A stretch of 12,539 nt of DNA from Clostridiales bacterium (GTDB lineage Bacteria; Bacillota; Clostridia; Lachnospirales; Anaerotignaceae): NCBI GenBank assembly GCA_021202325.1, contig JAJQDF010000304.1, forward strand, positions 1 through 12,539, written 5' to 3'. This document shows positions 1 to 6,758 of this stretch, one piece after another (position 1 is the first letter of the stretch; every line of letters starts with the position of its first letter). A model generated the notes under the pieces. The model did not search any database. It had not been told where the DNA came from and saw only the letters and a list, made by a program, of their open reading frames with translations. The position numbers and the translations under genes are program-made.

Positions 1-226
1 CAATGACTGTTATACATACTAATTACCTGAAACAGCAATTTTAAATTTTATACAAATCTCAATTTTGCCGACAGAAGCAGTGAACGCCCGAGGAATTCAC
101 TTCCGAGGACGGCAAAACCTAATGAATAGCCTATGCAAATGCAAAAGTTTCTCCCGGAACTTTTGCATTTGCTTCCAACAGTAAGCGGAAAGCCCTTAAG
201 GATTTTCGCTTAAGCCGCTCTGCGGC
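1..226 (-). repeat. Structured repeat, copy 1 (long form), at the 3' end of the Rrf2 gene
   Basis: The strand given is the sense in which the adjoining gene would be transcribed. Read on the plus strand, an AT-rich left part (1-88) is followed by the box GAGGAATTCACTTCCGA (from 90), a linker ending in AGCC, and three hairpins. Hairpin 1 is a perfect 15-bp stem (135-149 with 158-172, loop 150-157). Hairpin 2 has 13 paired positions with one G-U and one mismatch (182-194 with 200-212). Hairpin 3 is GCCGC-TCT-GCGGC (214-226). TTTTGCCG (63-70) and CGGCAAAA (110-117) also form an 8-bp inverted repeat around the box. Positions 67-111 match the reverse complement of 9444-9488 at 39 of 45 bases, and recognisable similarity continues to the window edge, so the copy may extend outside. 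Hairpin 3 and half of hairpin 2 encode the last residues of the Rrf2 protein. Family unknown to me. Confidence 0.85.
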
Positions 227-624
227 GCCATGAGCTCTGCGAGCGTGATATTTTCAAAAAACTCATCTATCACCTTGTCCAGCTTTACCCACATGGGATA
301 GGTCTTGCATGTATCGACCTTGGAACAGCCCTCCCGGCCGCATTCCAGGCAGGTCACCGGCGCAAGAGATTTTTCGGTAAGCTTGAGTATGGAGCCGACA
401 GTATATGTTTCAGGCTTGCGTGCAAGCTTATATCCGCCGCCCTTTCCTCTGAGGCCGATAACAAAGTGTGCTTTGCTTAGCGACGATACTATACTTTCCA
501 GATATTTTTCCGAAATTTCCTGCCTTTCCGCAATCTCGTTCAGAGTAATATATTCTCCGTTGTCATGCTCGGCTAAATCAATCATAACCCTCAGTGCATA
601 TCTGCCCTTAGTGGAAACCTTCAT
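196..624 (-). CDS. Rrf2/IscR-family transcriptional regulator, probable Fe-S sensor
   Basis: A 142-residue winged-helix DNA-binding regulator of the Rrf2 family (IscR, CymR, NsrR relatives). The N-terminus MKVSTKGRYALRVMIDLA is the family signature, residues about 26-66 form the helix-turn-helix and wing (QEISEKYLESIV, then LRGKGGGYKLAR). Four cysteines (C92, C95, C100, C106) lie where IscR carries its [2Fe-2S] ligands, so redox, Fe-S or sulfur sensing is likely (inference). The start at 624 is chosen because GAGGTG sits 6 nt upstream; the in-frame ATG at 660 lacks such a site and adds 12 residues before the conserved start. It lies 45 nt behind the gene at 670-1140 and is probably co-transcribed. 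Oddity: the C-terminal tail APQSGLSENP is encoded by hairpins 3 and 2 of the adjoining repeat, and the stop codon falls at the loop of hairpin 2. The target genes cannot be told from the sequence. Confidence 0.93.
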   Translation of the reverse strand: MKVSTKGRYALRVMIDLAEHDNGEYITLNEIAERQEISEKYLESIVSSLSKAHFVIGLRGKGGGYKLARKPETYTVGSILKLTEKSLAPVTCLECGREGCSKVDTCKTYPMWVKLDKVIDEFFENITLAELMAPQSGLSENP

Positions 625-669
625 ACAAACCACCTCATTTATCAATTTTATCGGAATCATTTCGCTTAA

Positions 670-1140
670 TTATCTTTTTTTATTCCTTCGGCTGCTAGTG
701 CTGCTTGTACTGTTCTTATAGCTCTTACTGTTCCTATAGCGCTTAGCATTTCTCTCTTCCGCCTTGGCTTTTTGGCGTTCACGGTTATTGATGTACGCCA
801 TGGTAAAGGCCATTCTTTTGTAAAATTCGTCATTGTTTTTATTATTATTGTTATTATATGTACTTGTGGGAGTGTAGTAGTTTTGACTGTAAGACGTTAA
901 ATCGGGATCATATTCGTCCAAATCCTCGTTGAAATCCTCGTCAAAGTCTCCATCATACTCATCCGGCGGAACTTTCGCTGAAAAATTGGCGGCTGATTTA
1001 TTTTTTTCTTCATCTTTAGCCTTTTTGCTTTGAGCCGGCAGCCAAATCACTAATACATATAGTGCAAAAATAGAAGCAAATAACATAATTAGATTACGCA
1101 TTATCTCTTCATCAGATAATATATATATTAATGTATACAT
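670..1140 (-). CDS. Membrane-anchored low-complexity protein, function unknown
   Basis: A 156-residue protein I do not recognise. Residues about 15-35 (LIMLFASIFALYVLVIWL) form one hydrophobic segment, probably a signal anchor. Then come a Lys/Glu-rich stretch (38-48), a strongly acidic Asp/Glu/Tyr segment (59-80, with repeated DFDED/DFNED/DLDEY units), an Asn run (96-103), and a very basic Arg/Lys/Ser tail (118-156, ending SSRRNKKR). The Asn run is encoded by a trinucleotide-like AAT/AAC tract near 838-857. The start at 1140 has AGGGGG about 8 nt upstream; an internal Met at residue 14 is a possible alternative but has a poorer site. The charge segregation suggests a disordered domain, perhaps binding another protein or nucleic acid, but no function can be assigned. 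It is probably first in an operon with the Rrf2 gene. Confidence 0.75.
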   Translation of the reverse strand: MYTLIYILSDEEIMRNLIMLFASIFALYVLVIWLPAQSKKAKDEEKNKSAANFSAKVPPDEYDGDFDEDFNEDLDEYDPDLTSYSQNYYTPTSTYNNNNNKNNDEFYKRMAFTMAYINNRERQKAKAEERNAKRYRNSKSYKNSTSSTSSRRNKKR

Positions 1141-1199
1141 TGTCTCTGCCCCCTGTCTTATTCCGATCGTACATTTTAACCTTCGTATTACCTACATTT

Positions 1200-1228
1200 A
1201 TTATAGTTATATTTAAAGCAAATAGCAA
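1200..1228 (-). promoter_or_regulatory. Sigma-A promoter for the membrane protein and Rrf2 genes
   Basis: Read on the minus strand: -35 TTGCTA (1223-1228), a 17-nt spacer, and a perfect -10 TATAAT (1200-1205). It lies about 60 nt upstream of the start at 1140 and no other gene lies between. The intergenic stretch 1141-1381 carries this promoter and a divergent one at 1302-1330, and I see nothing else in it. Confidence 0.6.
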
Positions 1229-1301
1229 GTGTTATGGTTAAAGCAGTAAATTTATCGGCTTTCATTTATTCATTTTGAATAAATATTAAGGCTGATTTAA
1301 T

Positions 1302-1330
1302 TTGGCACTATCATTTAAATGTGTTATAAT
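1302..1330 (+). promoter_or_regulatory. Sigma-A promoter of the acyl-CoA dehydratase activase operon
   Basis: -35 TTGGCA (1302-1307), a 17-nt spacer, and -10 TATAAT (1325-1330), about 50 nt ahead of the first start codon at 1382. The ribosome binding site AAGAGGT follows 7 nt before the ATG. It likely drives the closely spaced genes through 6512. Confidence 0.72.
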
Positions 1331-1381
1331 ACTTTCTATACGTACAAAATTACACACATTCTCTAAAAAGAGGTAAAAAAT

Positions 1382-2335
1382 ATGAGCAAAATAAACTTAT
1401 CAAGTGCAAAGAGCGGCGCCGTGACAATAGGTCTGCCCCGTGCCATGCTCTATTATCGATACGAAATACTTTGGAAAAATTATTTTTCCGCCCTGGGAGT
1501 AAAATATATCGTAAGCGAACCCACAAATAAGGAAATGATAAAGACCGGTTCTGCCTATGCCATAGACGAAGCCTGTCTTTCCACAAAAATATTCATGGGA
1601 CATGTCAATGCCCTCATAGGCAAATGCGACTATATATTGATTCCGAGGGTGAGCAACTTCGGCTTCAGGCGCAATATGTGCACCAAGTTCGAGGCGCTCT
1701 ATGATATGACCTGCAATATATTCAGAAAAAGCGGCCAGAAATTTATATCCTATAACGTGGACGAGCTGGCTGGACTGACCGAGGAAAAGGCTTTCATCAG
1801 CCTTGGCGAGGAGCTGGCGTTTTCCAGGAAAGAGGCCTACTCTGCATATAAATATGCCAAAAAGGCCGAGGCCGACCATAACAGAAACCGTGTAAAGACT
1901 CAGGAGACTCTCTATAAAAAGGGCGGCCTGAAAATTCTCATAGCTTCCCACAGCTATGTGGAGAGGGACGCCTACATCGGTAAGCCGGTAGTGACATATC
2001 TTAAGAAAATGGGTGTTGTCCCCATATATGCCGATGTGGTTGACAGAAAAGATGCCCTTAAGGCGAGCGTTAAGGCTTCTCCCACCCTTAAATGGGAGTT
2101 CAGCAGAGAAATTGTGGGCAGTATTCAGATAAATAAGGACAGAATCGACGGCATAATACTGCTTTCGGCATTCCCCTGCGGCCCTGACTCCATGGTAAAC
2201 GAAATGGTAATAAGACGGTTTGCCGGTATCCCTATACTGAATATCCTTCTCGATGACCAGGATGGAACTGCCGGATTGGAAACACGTCTGGAAAGCTTCA
2301 TTGATATTTTGAGATTTAAGGGAGGCGATTTGTAA
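1382..2335 (+). CDS. DUF2229/COG3580 protein, acyl-CoA dehydratase activase-related (HgdA/B-like)
   Basis: A 317-residue protein of the DUF2229/COG3580 family, related to the subunits of 2-hydroxyacyl-CoA dehydratases. The N-terminal IGLPRAMLYYRYEILWKNYF and the region SEPTNKEMI...DEACLSTKIFMGH are typical. The C-terminal AFPCGPDSMVNEM and ILLDDQDGTAGLETRLESF match the cluster-binding end of HgdA/B-like folds. C65, C100 and C266 are candidate [4Fe-4S] ligands, by analogy with the three cysteines of HgdB-type subunits. In many bacteria this is one domain of a giant protein (BadF-BadF-DUF2229-HgdB-like); here it is a separate gene. The stop and the next start share one base (TAATG), indicating translational coupling. 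Substrate unknown: no canonical dehydratase, CoA-transferase or acyl-CoA dehydrogenase gene lies in the window. Confidence 0.9.
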   Translation: MSKINLSSAKSGAVTIGLPRAMLYYRYEILWKNYFSALGVKYIVSEPTNKEMIKTGSAYAIDEACLSTKIFMGHVNALIGKCDYILIPRVSNFGFRRNMCTKFEALYDMTCNIFRKSGQKFISYNVDELAGLTEEKAFISLGEELAFSRKEAYSAYKYAKKAEADHNRNRVKTQETLYKKGGLKILIASHSYVERDAYIGKPVVTYLKKMGVVPIYADVVDRKDALKASVKASPTLKWEFSREIVGSIQINKDRIDGIILLSAFPCGPDSMVNEMVIRRFAGIPILNILLDDQDGTAGLETRLESFIDILRFKGGDL

Positions 2336-3408
2336 TGCCGAGAAGTAAAACGAAGGTATCGTTTCCGCAATTCCATTTTTATAACTATCCTATAAAATAT
2401 TTCATTGAACAGGGACTAGATGCCCAGTATATAACTGCACCTAAAATGATAAACCGCACATTGGACAGGGGTTCAAAATTGAGTCCCGACTATGTTTGTA
2501 CGCCGTTTAAGGGCACTTTGGGCAGCATGATAGACGGCCTTGAGGCCGGAGCCAATACCCTTGTTATGACAATGGGCGTTTGCCGTTTGGGCTACTACGG
2601 CGAGCTTCAGGAGCAGATACTCCATGACATGGGCTATGAATTTGATTTTATAAATCTTTCAGAATACAGCACCGGTAAGCAGAGGGATGTTTTTAGGGCG
2701 TTTAAACGCATAAACCCTAAGTATTCCCTGCCAAAGGCCACAAAGACGTTTTTGGATGCGCTGAAAATGGTGGAATATATGGACGAGTGCGAGGAAATTT
2801 ATTATAAAAACTGCGGCTTTGAAGTAAATAAGGGCAGCTACAAAAAGGTCTATAACAGATTTCTTTCCGCCATGGATACCGCCACATCGAGGGGCGATAT
2901 AGAGGCAGGATATAAGGCCTTCAAAAGACAGATAAGGGAGATTCCCCTGGATAAGCCCGACCATCCTCTGAGAGTCGGCGTTGTGGGCGAGTATTTCACC
3001 GTAATGGATCCCTTCTCAAATTTGGAGGTTCAGCAGAAGCTCTGCAACATGGGCGTGGAAACCTACAGATATATAAACGTAACACATAGAAACATACATT
3101 ATAATAAGGCGAAAAATCTTAGAGTCGGCATGGAGGATTATTTTAAATATGAAATGGGCCCCACATCAACGATGAACATTTGGGCGGCAAAGGACTACGC
3201 CGAAAAGGGCTTTGACGGGGTTATCCATATAAAATCCGCAGGCTGTACTCCGGAAATAGACATTATGCCGGTATTGCAGAACATAAGCGCAGACTATAAG
3301 ATGCCCATACTCTATCTGACATATGATACCCAGACCAGCGACACCGGTCTTGACACCAGGCTTGAGGCCTTTTACGACATGATAAGCATGAGAAAGAAGG
3401 TTATATAA
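2335..3408 (+). CDS. COG3581 protein, HgdB-like acyl-CoA dehydratase activase-related
   Basis: A 357-residue HgdB-like protein, the COG3581 partner of the preceding gene. Conserved features are DYVCTPFKGTLGSMIDGLEAGA (residues about 52-73), MGVCRLGYYGELQ (80-92), a second half starting at VGVVGEYFTVMDPFSN (214-229), and the C-terminal SAGCTPEIDIMPVLQNI followed by LTYDTQTSDTGLDTRLEAF (about 301-346). C55, C83 and C304 are the expected three cysteine ligands of a [4Fe-4S] cluster. It overlaps the upstream stop codon by one base, so the two products are probably made in equal amounts and may form a heterodimer like HgdA-HgdB (inference). It is followed without a gap by the ATPase/activase. Length fits a free-standing COG3581 protein. 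The reaction is unknown; the HgdB relationship suggests ATP-driven low-potential electron transfer. Confidence 0.9.
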   Translation: MPRSKTKVSFPQFHFYNYPIKYFIEQGLDAQYITAPKMINRTLDRGSKLSPDYVCTPFKGTLGSMIDGLEAGANTLVMTMGVCRLGYYGELQEQILHDMGYEFDFINLSEYSTGKQRDVFRAFKRINPKYSLPKATKTFLDALKMVEYMDECEEIYYKNCGFEVNKGSYKKVYNRFLSAMDTATSRGDIEAGYKAFKRQIREIPLDKPDHPLRVGVVGEYFTVMDPFSNLEVQQKLCNMGVETYRYINVTHRNIHYNKAKNLRVGMEDYFKYEMGPTSTMNIWAAKDYAEKGFDGVIHIKSAGCTPEIDIMPVLQNISADYKMPILYLTYDTQTSDTGLDTRLEAFYDMISMRKKVI

Positions 3409-4377
3409 TTGAAAGAAGCATATCTTGGAATTGACATAGGCTCCATATCCACAAAGGGAGTTATTATAGACGAAAAAAACAACATCCTTGCCAGCTCATA
3501 TATTTGGACGGAGGGCAATCCCCTTGGTTCAGCAAAGAAGCTTTTGGCACTGCTTGAAGAGCAGTTTGATAAGGAAAAATATAAAATAGTTGCTACAGGA
3601 ACAACAGGAAGCGCAAGAAACCTTGTCGGAGCCATGGTGGGCGCCACAATGGTCAAAAACGAAATAACCGCCCATGCCGTCGGTACAACGACACTTCATC
3701 CAAATGTAAGAACCATACTTGAGATAGGCGGACAGGATTCAAAGATAATACTTGTAGAAAACGGCGTAGCCATTGACTATGCCATGAATACGCTCTGCGC
3801 CGCAGGAACGGGCTCATTCCTTTCCAGTCAGGCCAAGAGGCTGGGTGTTGAGGTTGAGGAGTTCGGAGAGATTGCTCTTTCTTCCAAGCATCCCACACAG
3901 ATAGCCGCCAGATGCACCGTATTTGCCGAATCCGACCTGGTTCATAAAATACAAATGGGACATTCCAAGGAGGATATTATTGCAGGACTCTGCAAGGCCG
4001 TAGCCAATAACTATCTCAATAACGTTGGCAAGGGCAAAAAGATTGTTCCGCCGGTCGTTTTCCAAGGCGGAGTAAGCAAGAACATCGGCGTAAAGAAGGC
4101 CTTTGAGGATGCCCTCGGCTGTGAGGTTATAGTCGATGAAAACGGCCATCTTATGGGAGCCTTTGGTGCGGCAATACTTGCCGGAAGAAGCAGTAAGCGC
4201 AGGGAGTTTGACTTCTCTGTTGAGGACATGGAGTTCAAGACAAGGGACGTAAACTGCGGCAGGTGTCCCAATAACTGTGAAATAATATGCGTATACAGAG
4301 ACGGTGTGCTCATTGACTCATGGGGCAACCGCTGTGATAAGGGAGCAATAAAGGTCGGACAAAAGGCAGCCAATTAA
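3409..4377 (+). CDS. BadF/BadG/BcrA/BcrD-type ATPase, acyl-CoA dehydratase activase (HgdC-like)
   Basis: A 322-residue ASKHA-fold ATPase, like the activator (archerase) of 2-hydroxyacyl-CoA dehydratases, which couples ATP hydrolysis to injection of a low-potential electron. Visible motifs are phosphate-1 GIDIGSISTKG (7-17), IGGQDSK (106-112), cluster ligands C130 (NTLCAAGTGSF) and C169 (ARCTVFAESD), which correspond to the two HgdC cysteines that bridge a [4Fe-4S] cluster at the dimer interface, and VFQGGVSKN (217-225). Translation starts at TTG 3409, directly after the upstream stop (3406-3408), with AAGAAGG 8 nt before it. Beyond the usual roughly 260-residue domain there is a C-terminal extension with C283, C286, C290 and C309 (CGRCPNNC ... 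GNRCDKG). This resembles the cysteine motif that follows the BadF domains in the giant fused activases, so it is probably an extra metal or Fe-S site. Confidence 0.94.
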   Translation: MKEAYLGIDIGSISTKGVIIDEKNNILASSYIWTEGNPLGSAKKLLALLEEQFDKEKYKIVATGTTGSARNLVGAMVGATMVKNEITAHAVGTTTLHPNVRTILEIGGQDSKIILVENGVAIDYAMNTLCAAGTGSFLSSQAKRLGVEVEEFGEIALSSKHPTQIAARCTVFAESDLVHKIQMGHSKEDIIAGLCKAVANNYLNNVGKGKKIVPPVVFQGGVSKNIGVKKAFEDALGCEVIVDENGHLMGAFGAAILAGRSSKRREFDFSVEDMEFKTRDVNCGRCPNNCEIICVYRDGVLIDSWGNRCDKGAIKVGQKAAN

Positions 4378-4392
4378 AAAAGAGGAAACGAC

Positions 4393-4923
4393 ATGATTAA
4401 AAATGAAACTCTTGAAACATTGAAAACACGCCGCAGCTGCAGAGCCTATAAGCCGGAGCTTATAACAGACGAACAGCTTGAAACAATACTTGAAGCTGGA
4501 GAATGGGCGCCCAGCGGAATGGGAAAGCAGAGCGCAATAATGATTGCCGTACAGAATAAGGACGATGTTGCCGAACTGGAAAGGATAAATGCCGAAATAT
4601 TCGGAAAGCCGGATTCGCATCCGTTTTACGGTGCGCCCACTGTTGTTGTTGTGCTTGCCGATACGGACAAGCCTACAGCCATATATGACGGAAGCCTTGT
4701 TATGGGCAACCTTATGAATGCTGCCGCTTCCATCGGTGTGGACTGCTGCTGGATACACAGAGCAAAGGAAACATTCGAGAGGGAGGATGGAAAGGCTCTT
4801 CTTAAAAAATGGGGAATTGAAGGAAACTATATCGGCATAGGAAACTGCATATTGGGCTATGCCGCTCAGGAAATCCCTGCCCCTGCACCGAGAAAAGAAA
4901 ACTATATTACAATAATTAAGTAA
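4393..4923 (+). CDS. Nitroreductase-family FMN-dependent oxidoreductase
   Basis: A 176-residue nitroreductase-fold protein, the usual length for the short clostridial members. RRSCRAYK (13-20) gives the FMN-phosphate arginine/serine region, EWAPSGMGKQS (37-47) is the second FMN-binding loop, and the C-terminal half holds WIHRAKETF and a GNCILGYAAQE strand. It is likely a homodimer using NAD(P)H, or reduced ferredoxin through a partner; the natural substrate cannot be read from sequence. AGAGGAA lies just ahead of the ATG. It begins 15 nt after the activase and is surely co-transcribed, so a redox role beside the activase system is possible but unproven. Confidence 0.92.
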   Translation: MIKNETLETLKTRRSCRAYKPELITDEQLETILEAGEWAPSGMGKQSAIMIAVQNKDDVAELERINAEIFGKPDSHPFYGAPTVVVVLADTDKPTAIYDGSLVMGNLMNAAASIGVDCCWIHRAKETFEREDGKALLKKWGIEGNYIGIGNCILGYAAQEIPAPAPRKENYITIIK

Positions 4924-4969
4924 TGAGCCGGGCTTTCATACCGTATCAGTTTAAACGGAGGTTAATAAT

Positions 4970-5362
4970 ATGACGGAGGTTGCGGCCGCACTTATATGGA
5001 GGGACGGCAAATTTCTGATATGTCAAAGACCGCCCCAAAAGGCCAGAGGCCTGCTATGGGAATTTGTCGGCGGAAAGCTTGAAAAGGGCGAAACTGCGGC
5101 GGAGGCGCTGATTCGTGAGTGCCGTGAGGAGCTGGATATAACCGTAAAACCCAATGATATATTCATGGAGGTTGTCCATAAATATCCCGATATAGAGATA
5201 AAGCTTGTGCTTTTCAATGCCGAGATCGCCGAGGGCAAGCCTAAGCTCATAGAGCATGTGGACCTGAAGTGGATAACGCCAAGTGAGATAGACAGCTACG
5301 ATTTTTGCCCGGCGGACGAGGAAATCTTAAAAGAGATAAAAAGAAAAACATCAGACAAATGA
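4970..5362 (+). CDS. Nudix hydrolase, MutT-like (d)NTP pyrophosphohydrolase
   Basis: A 130-residue Nudix protein. The Nudix box begins at G35 and reads G-x5-E-x7-R-E-x2-E-E: E41, R49, E50, E53 and E54 are the expected Mg-binding and catalytic residues. D56 replaces the usual glycine near the end of the box, a variation common in this branch. The opening EVAAALIWRDGKFLICQRPP and the LLWEFVGGKLEKGE context resemble MutT/CTP-pyrophosphohydrolase proteins that clean the nucleotide pool of oxidised or aberrant dNTPs. The start has GGAGG about 8 nt upstream. It is 46 nt after the nitroreductase and 10 nt before the radical SAM gene, so it belongs to the same run. The exact nucleotide substrate is uncertain. 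Confidence 0.92.
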   Translation: MTEVAAALIWRDGKFLICQRPPQKARGLLWEFVGGKLEKGETAAEALIRECREELDITVKPNDIFMEVVHKYPDIEIKLVLFNAEIAEGKPKLIEHVDLKWITPSEIDSYDFCPADEEILKEIKRKTSDK

Positions 5363-5372
5363 GGAAAAAACG

Positions 5373-6512
5373 ATGAAAGTATTTGAGAGCGGAGTATACA
5401 GACCGCCAATGCACGGATACAGCCTTCTGCTGAGGGTTACGGAAAACTGCCCTTGGAACAAATGCCATTTCTGTATGCTCTATAAGGGCACGCAGTTTAG
5501 GACAAGGCCTAACAATATAATACTTGATGAAATAGACAATATAGGTTATATTAAAGACAGCATATTAAGCCATGTGAAGGACGGAAGGCTTGACATGGAT
5601 TCCCTGAATAGGGAATATGCCGCCCTTAGAACCATTGAAGAAAAAGAATGCTATGCCATGGTGTTCAACTGGATTGCCAATAACGGCATGGAATCCATAT
5701 TCCTTCAGGACGGCAACACAATGGTGCTTAAAACTAACAGGCTTCTTGAAATATTGGAGAGAATAAGGCTTCGCCTGCCGGAGCTTAGGATAATTGCGTC
5801 ATACGGCAGAGCGGATACGCTTTGCTTAAAGAGCGCCGAAGAATTCAAGGAGCTGAGGGAAGCTGGACTGAACATGATGCACTGCGGCTACGAAACCGGT
5901 TCTGCCGAAACGCTTAAGCTCATAAACAAGGGCTTTACCGTAGAACAGGAGCTGGAGGCCGGCCATAAGCTTAAAAATGCCGGAATAACAATGAATCTTT
6001 TCTATATGCCGGGCAATGGCGGAAGGAGCGGCTGCATCCGCAACGCCGCCGAAACAGCCCGGGTTGTGAATGATATAGAGCCCGAATATGTGAGGCTCAG
6101 GAGCTTTGTGCTTAAGGAAGGCACTATCCTTCGTGAAATGGAGAGACGGGGCGACTTTGTCAACTGCACAGAAAACGAAAAGGTGGAGGAGCTTAGGACT
6201 TTCTTGGAAAGCCTCAGAAGCCTTAATACCACCATCGTCAGCGACCACATTATAAATCTGCTGGATGTACACGGCCTTGTTAAGACCGATAAGGGCAAAA
6301 TGCTTGGCCTGATTGACGGCTATCTTGCCCTTCCGGAGGACATTCAGAGGGAGTATCAGCTGGCAAGAAGACGTTTTTACATAAATACGCCTACTGATAT
6401 GGAGCAATTGGGAGCCGGCGAGAGAAGCTATATAAAGAGGACGGCCGACAGCATATCGGATAAAAACGAGTGGGAAAGTTTGATGAGGTCGTACCTGGAA
6501 CATATGATCTGA
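5373..6512 (+). CDS. Radical SAM protein with a CX4CX2C cluster motif
   Basis: A 379-residue radical SAM enzyme. The cluster motif is NCPWNKCHFCMLYKG, with C26, C31 and C34 spaced C-x4-C-x2-C instead of the classical C-x3-C-x2-C. Later elements of the TIM barrel are IIASYGRADTLCLKS, LNMMHCGYETGSAETLKLINKGF and a glycine-rich FYMPGNGGRSG stretch, followed by a C-terminal helical domain (LLDVHGLVKTDKGKMLGLID). The pattern resembles the HemN/Elp3-like superfamily branch annotated generically as radical SAM protein. I cannot assign a substrate. It is last in the run that starts at 1382; GAGGAA precedes the ATG. Its stop codon lies inside the left arm of the terminal inverted repeat of the folded segment 6505-6680. 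Confidence 0.93.
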   Translation: MKVFESGVYRPPMHGYSLLLRVTENCPWNKCHFCMLYKGTQFRTRPNNIILDEIDNIGYIKDSILSHVKDGRLDMDSLNREYAALRTIEEKECYAMVFNWIANNGMESIFLQDGNTMVLKTNRLLEILERIRLRLPELRIIASYGRADTLCLKSAEEFKELREAGLNMMHCGYETGSAETLKLINKGFTVEQELEAGHKLKNAGITMNLFYMPGNGGRSGCIRNAAETARVVNDIEPEYVRLRSFVLKEGTILREMERRGDFVNCTENEKVEELRTFLESLRSLNTTIVSDHIINLLDVHGLVKTDKGKMLGLIDGYLALPEDIQREYQLARRRFYINTPTDMEQLGAGERSYIKRTADSISDKNEWESLMRSYLEHMI

Positions 6513-6680
6513 CGCAAAAAGTTTCCAAAGTCATAATCGGGTGCTGGCACCCAGATTTATGACCTTGGAAACTGCAAGAACATGAGAACGTAGCCATTTT
6601 TCATAGAAAAATGAGCGGGTTCGAATGGTTTAGGATTTCGAGAACGTTTAGCGTGGAGAAATCCATATTGCGTCATATCA
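6505..6680 (+). ncRNA. Candidate structured RNA or small mobile element
   Basis: The segment is closed by a 13-nt inverted repeat with one mismatch: TGATCTGACGCAA (6505-6517) with TTGCGTCATATCA (6668-6680). Inside are three hairpins. The first spans 6521-6572: outer arms GTTTCCAA/TTGGAAAC, then GTCATAA/TTATGAC, then GGGTGC/GCACCC around the tip. The second is a perfect 8-bp stem CATTTTTC/GAAAAATG (6595-6602 with 6606-6613, loop ATA). The third is GGATTTC/GAAATCC (6633-6639 with 6658-6664). GAGAACGTAGC (6584-6594) recurs as GAGAACGTTTAGC (6640-6652). No U-tract follows, and no ORF fits. Multi-stem folding with a closing stem suggests a non-coding RNA; the strand is assumed from both neighbours being on plus. 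A MITE-like element is the main alternative. The rest of the 6513-6758 gap shows only the AAAGGGG ribosome site of the next gene. Confidence 0.5.
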
Positions 6681-6758
6681 ATTTAAAAAAGCAGTGGTTA
6701 GTGAGTAGTATTTAAAATCTGCATATAAATAAAAACGTATTACAAAGGGGTTATTTTA

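Noticed and set aside
625..660. Upstream start at 660 for the Rrf2 gene
   Set aside because: It adds 12 non-conserved residues; GAGGTG is correctly placed before the ATG at 624, where the family starts.
305..721. Plus-strand open frame opposite the Rrf2 and membrane-protein genes
   Set aside because: It is a shadow of two well-supported minus-strand genes, with no ribosome site and a low-complexity end.
6617..6627. GGGTTCGAATG resembling a tRNA T-loop
   Set aside because: No acceptor, D or anticodon arms can be placed around it; the flanking bases pair in other stems.
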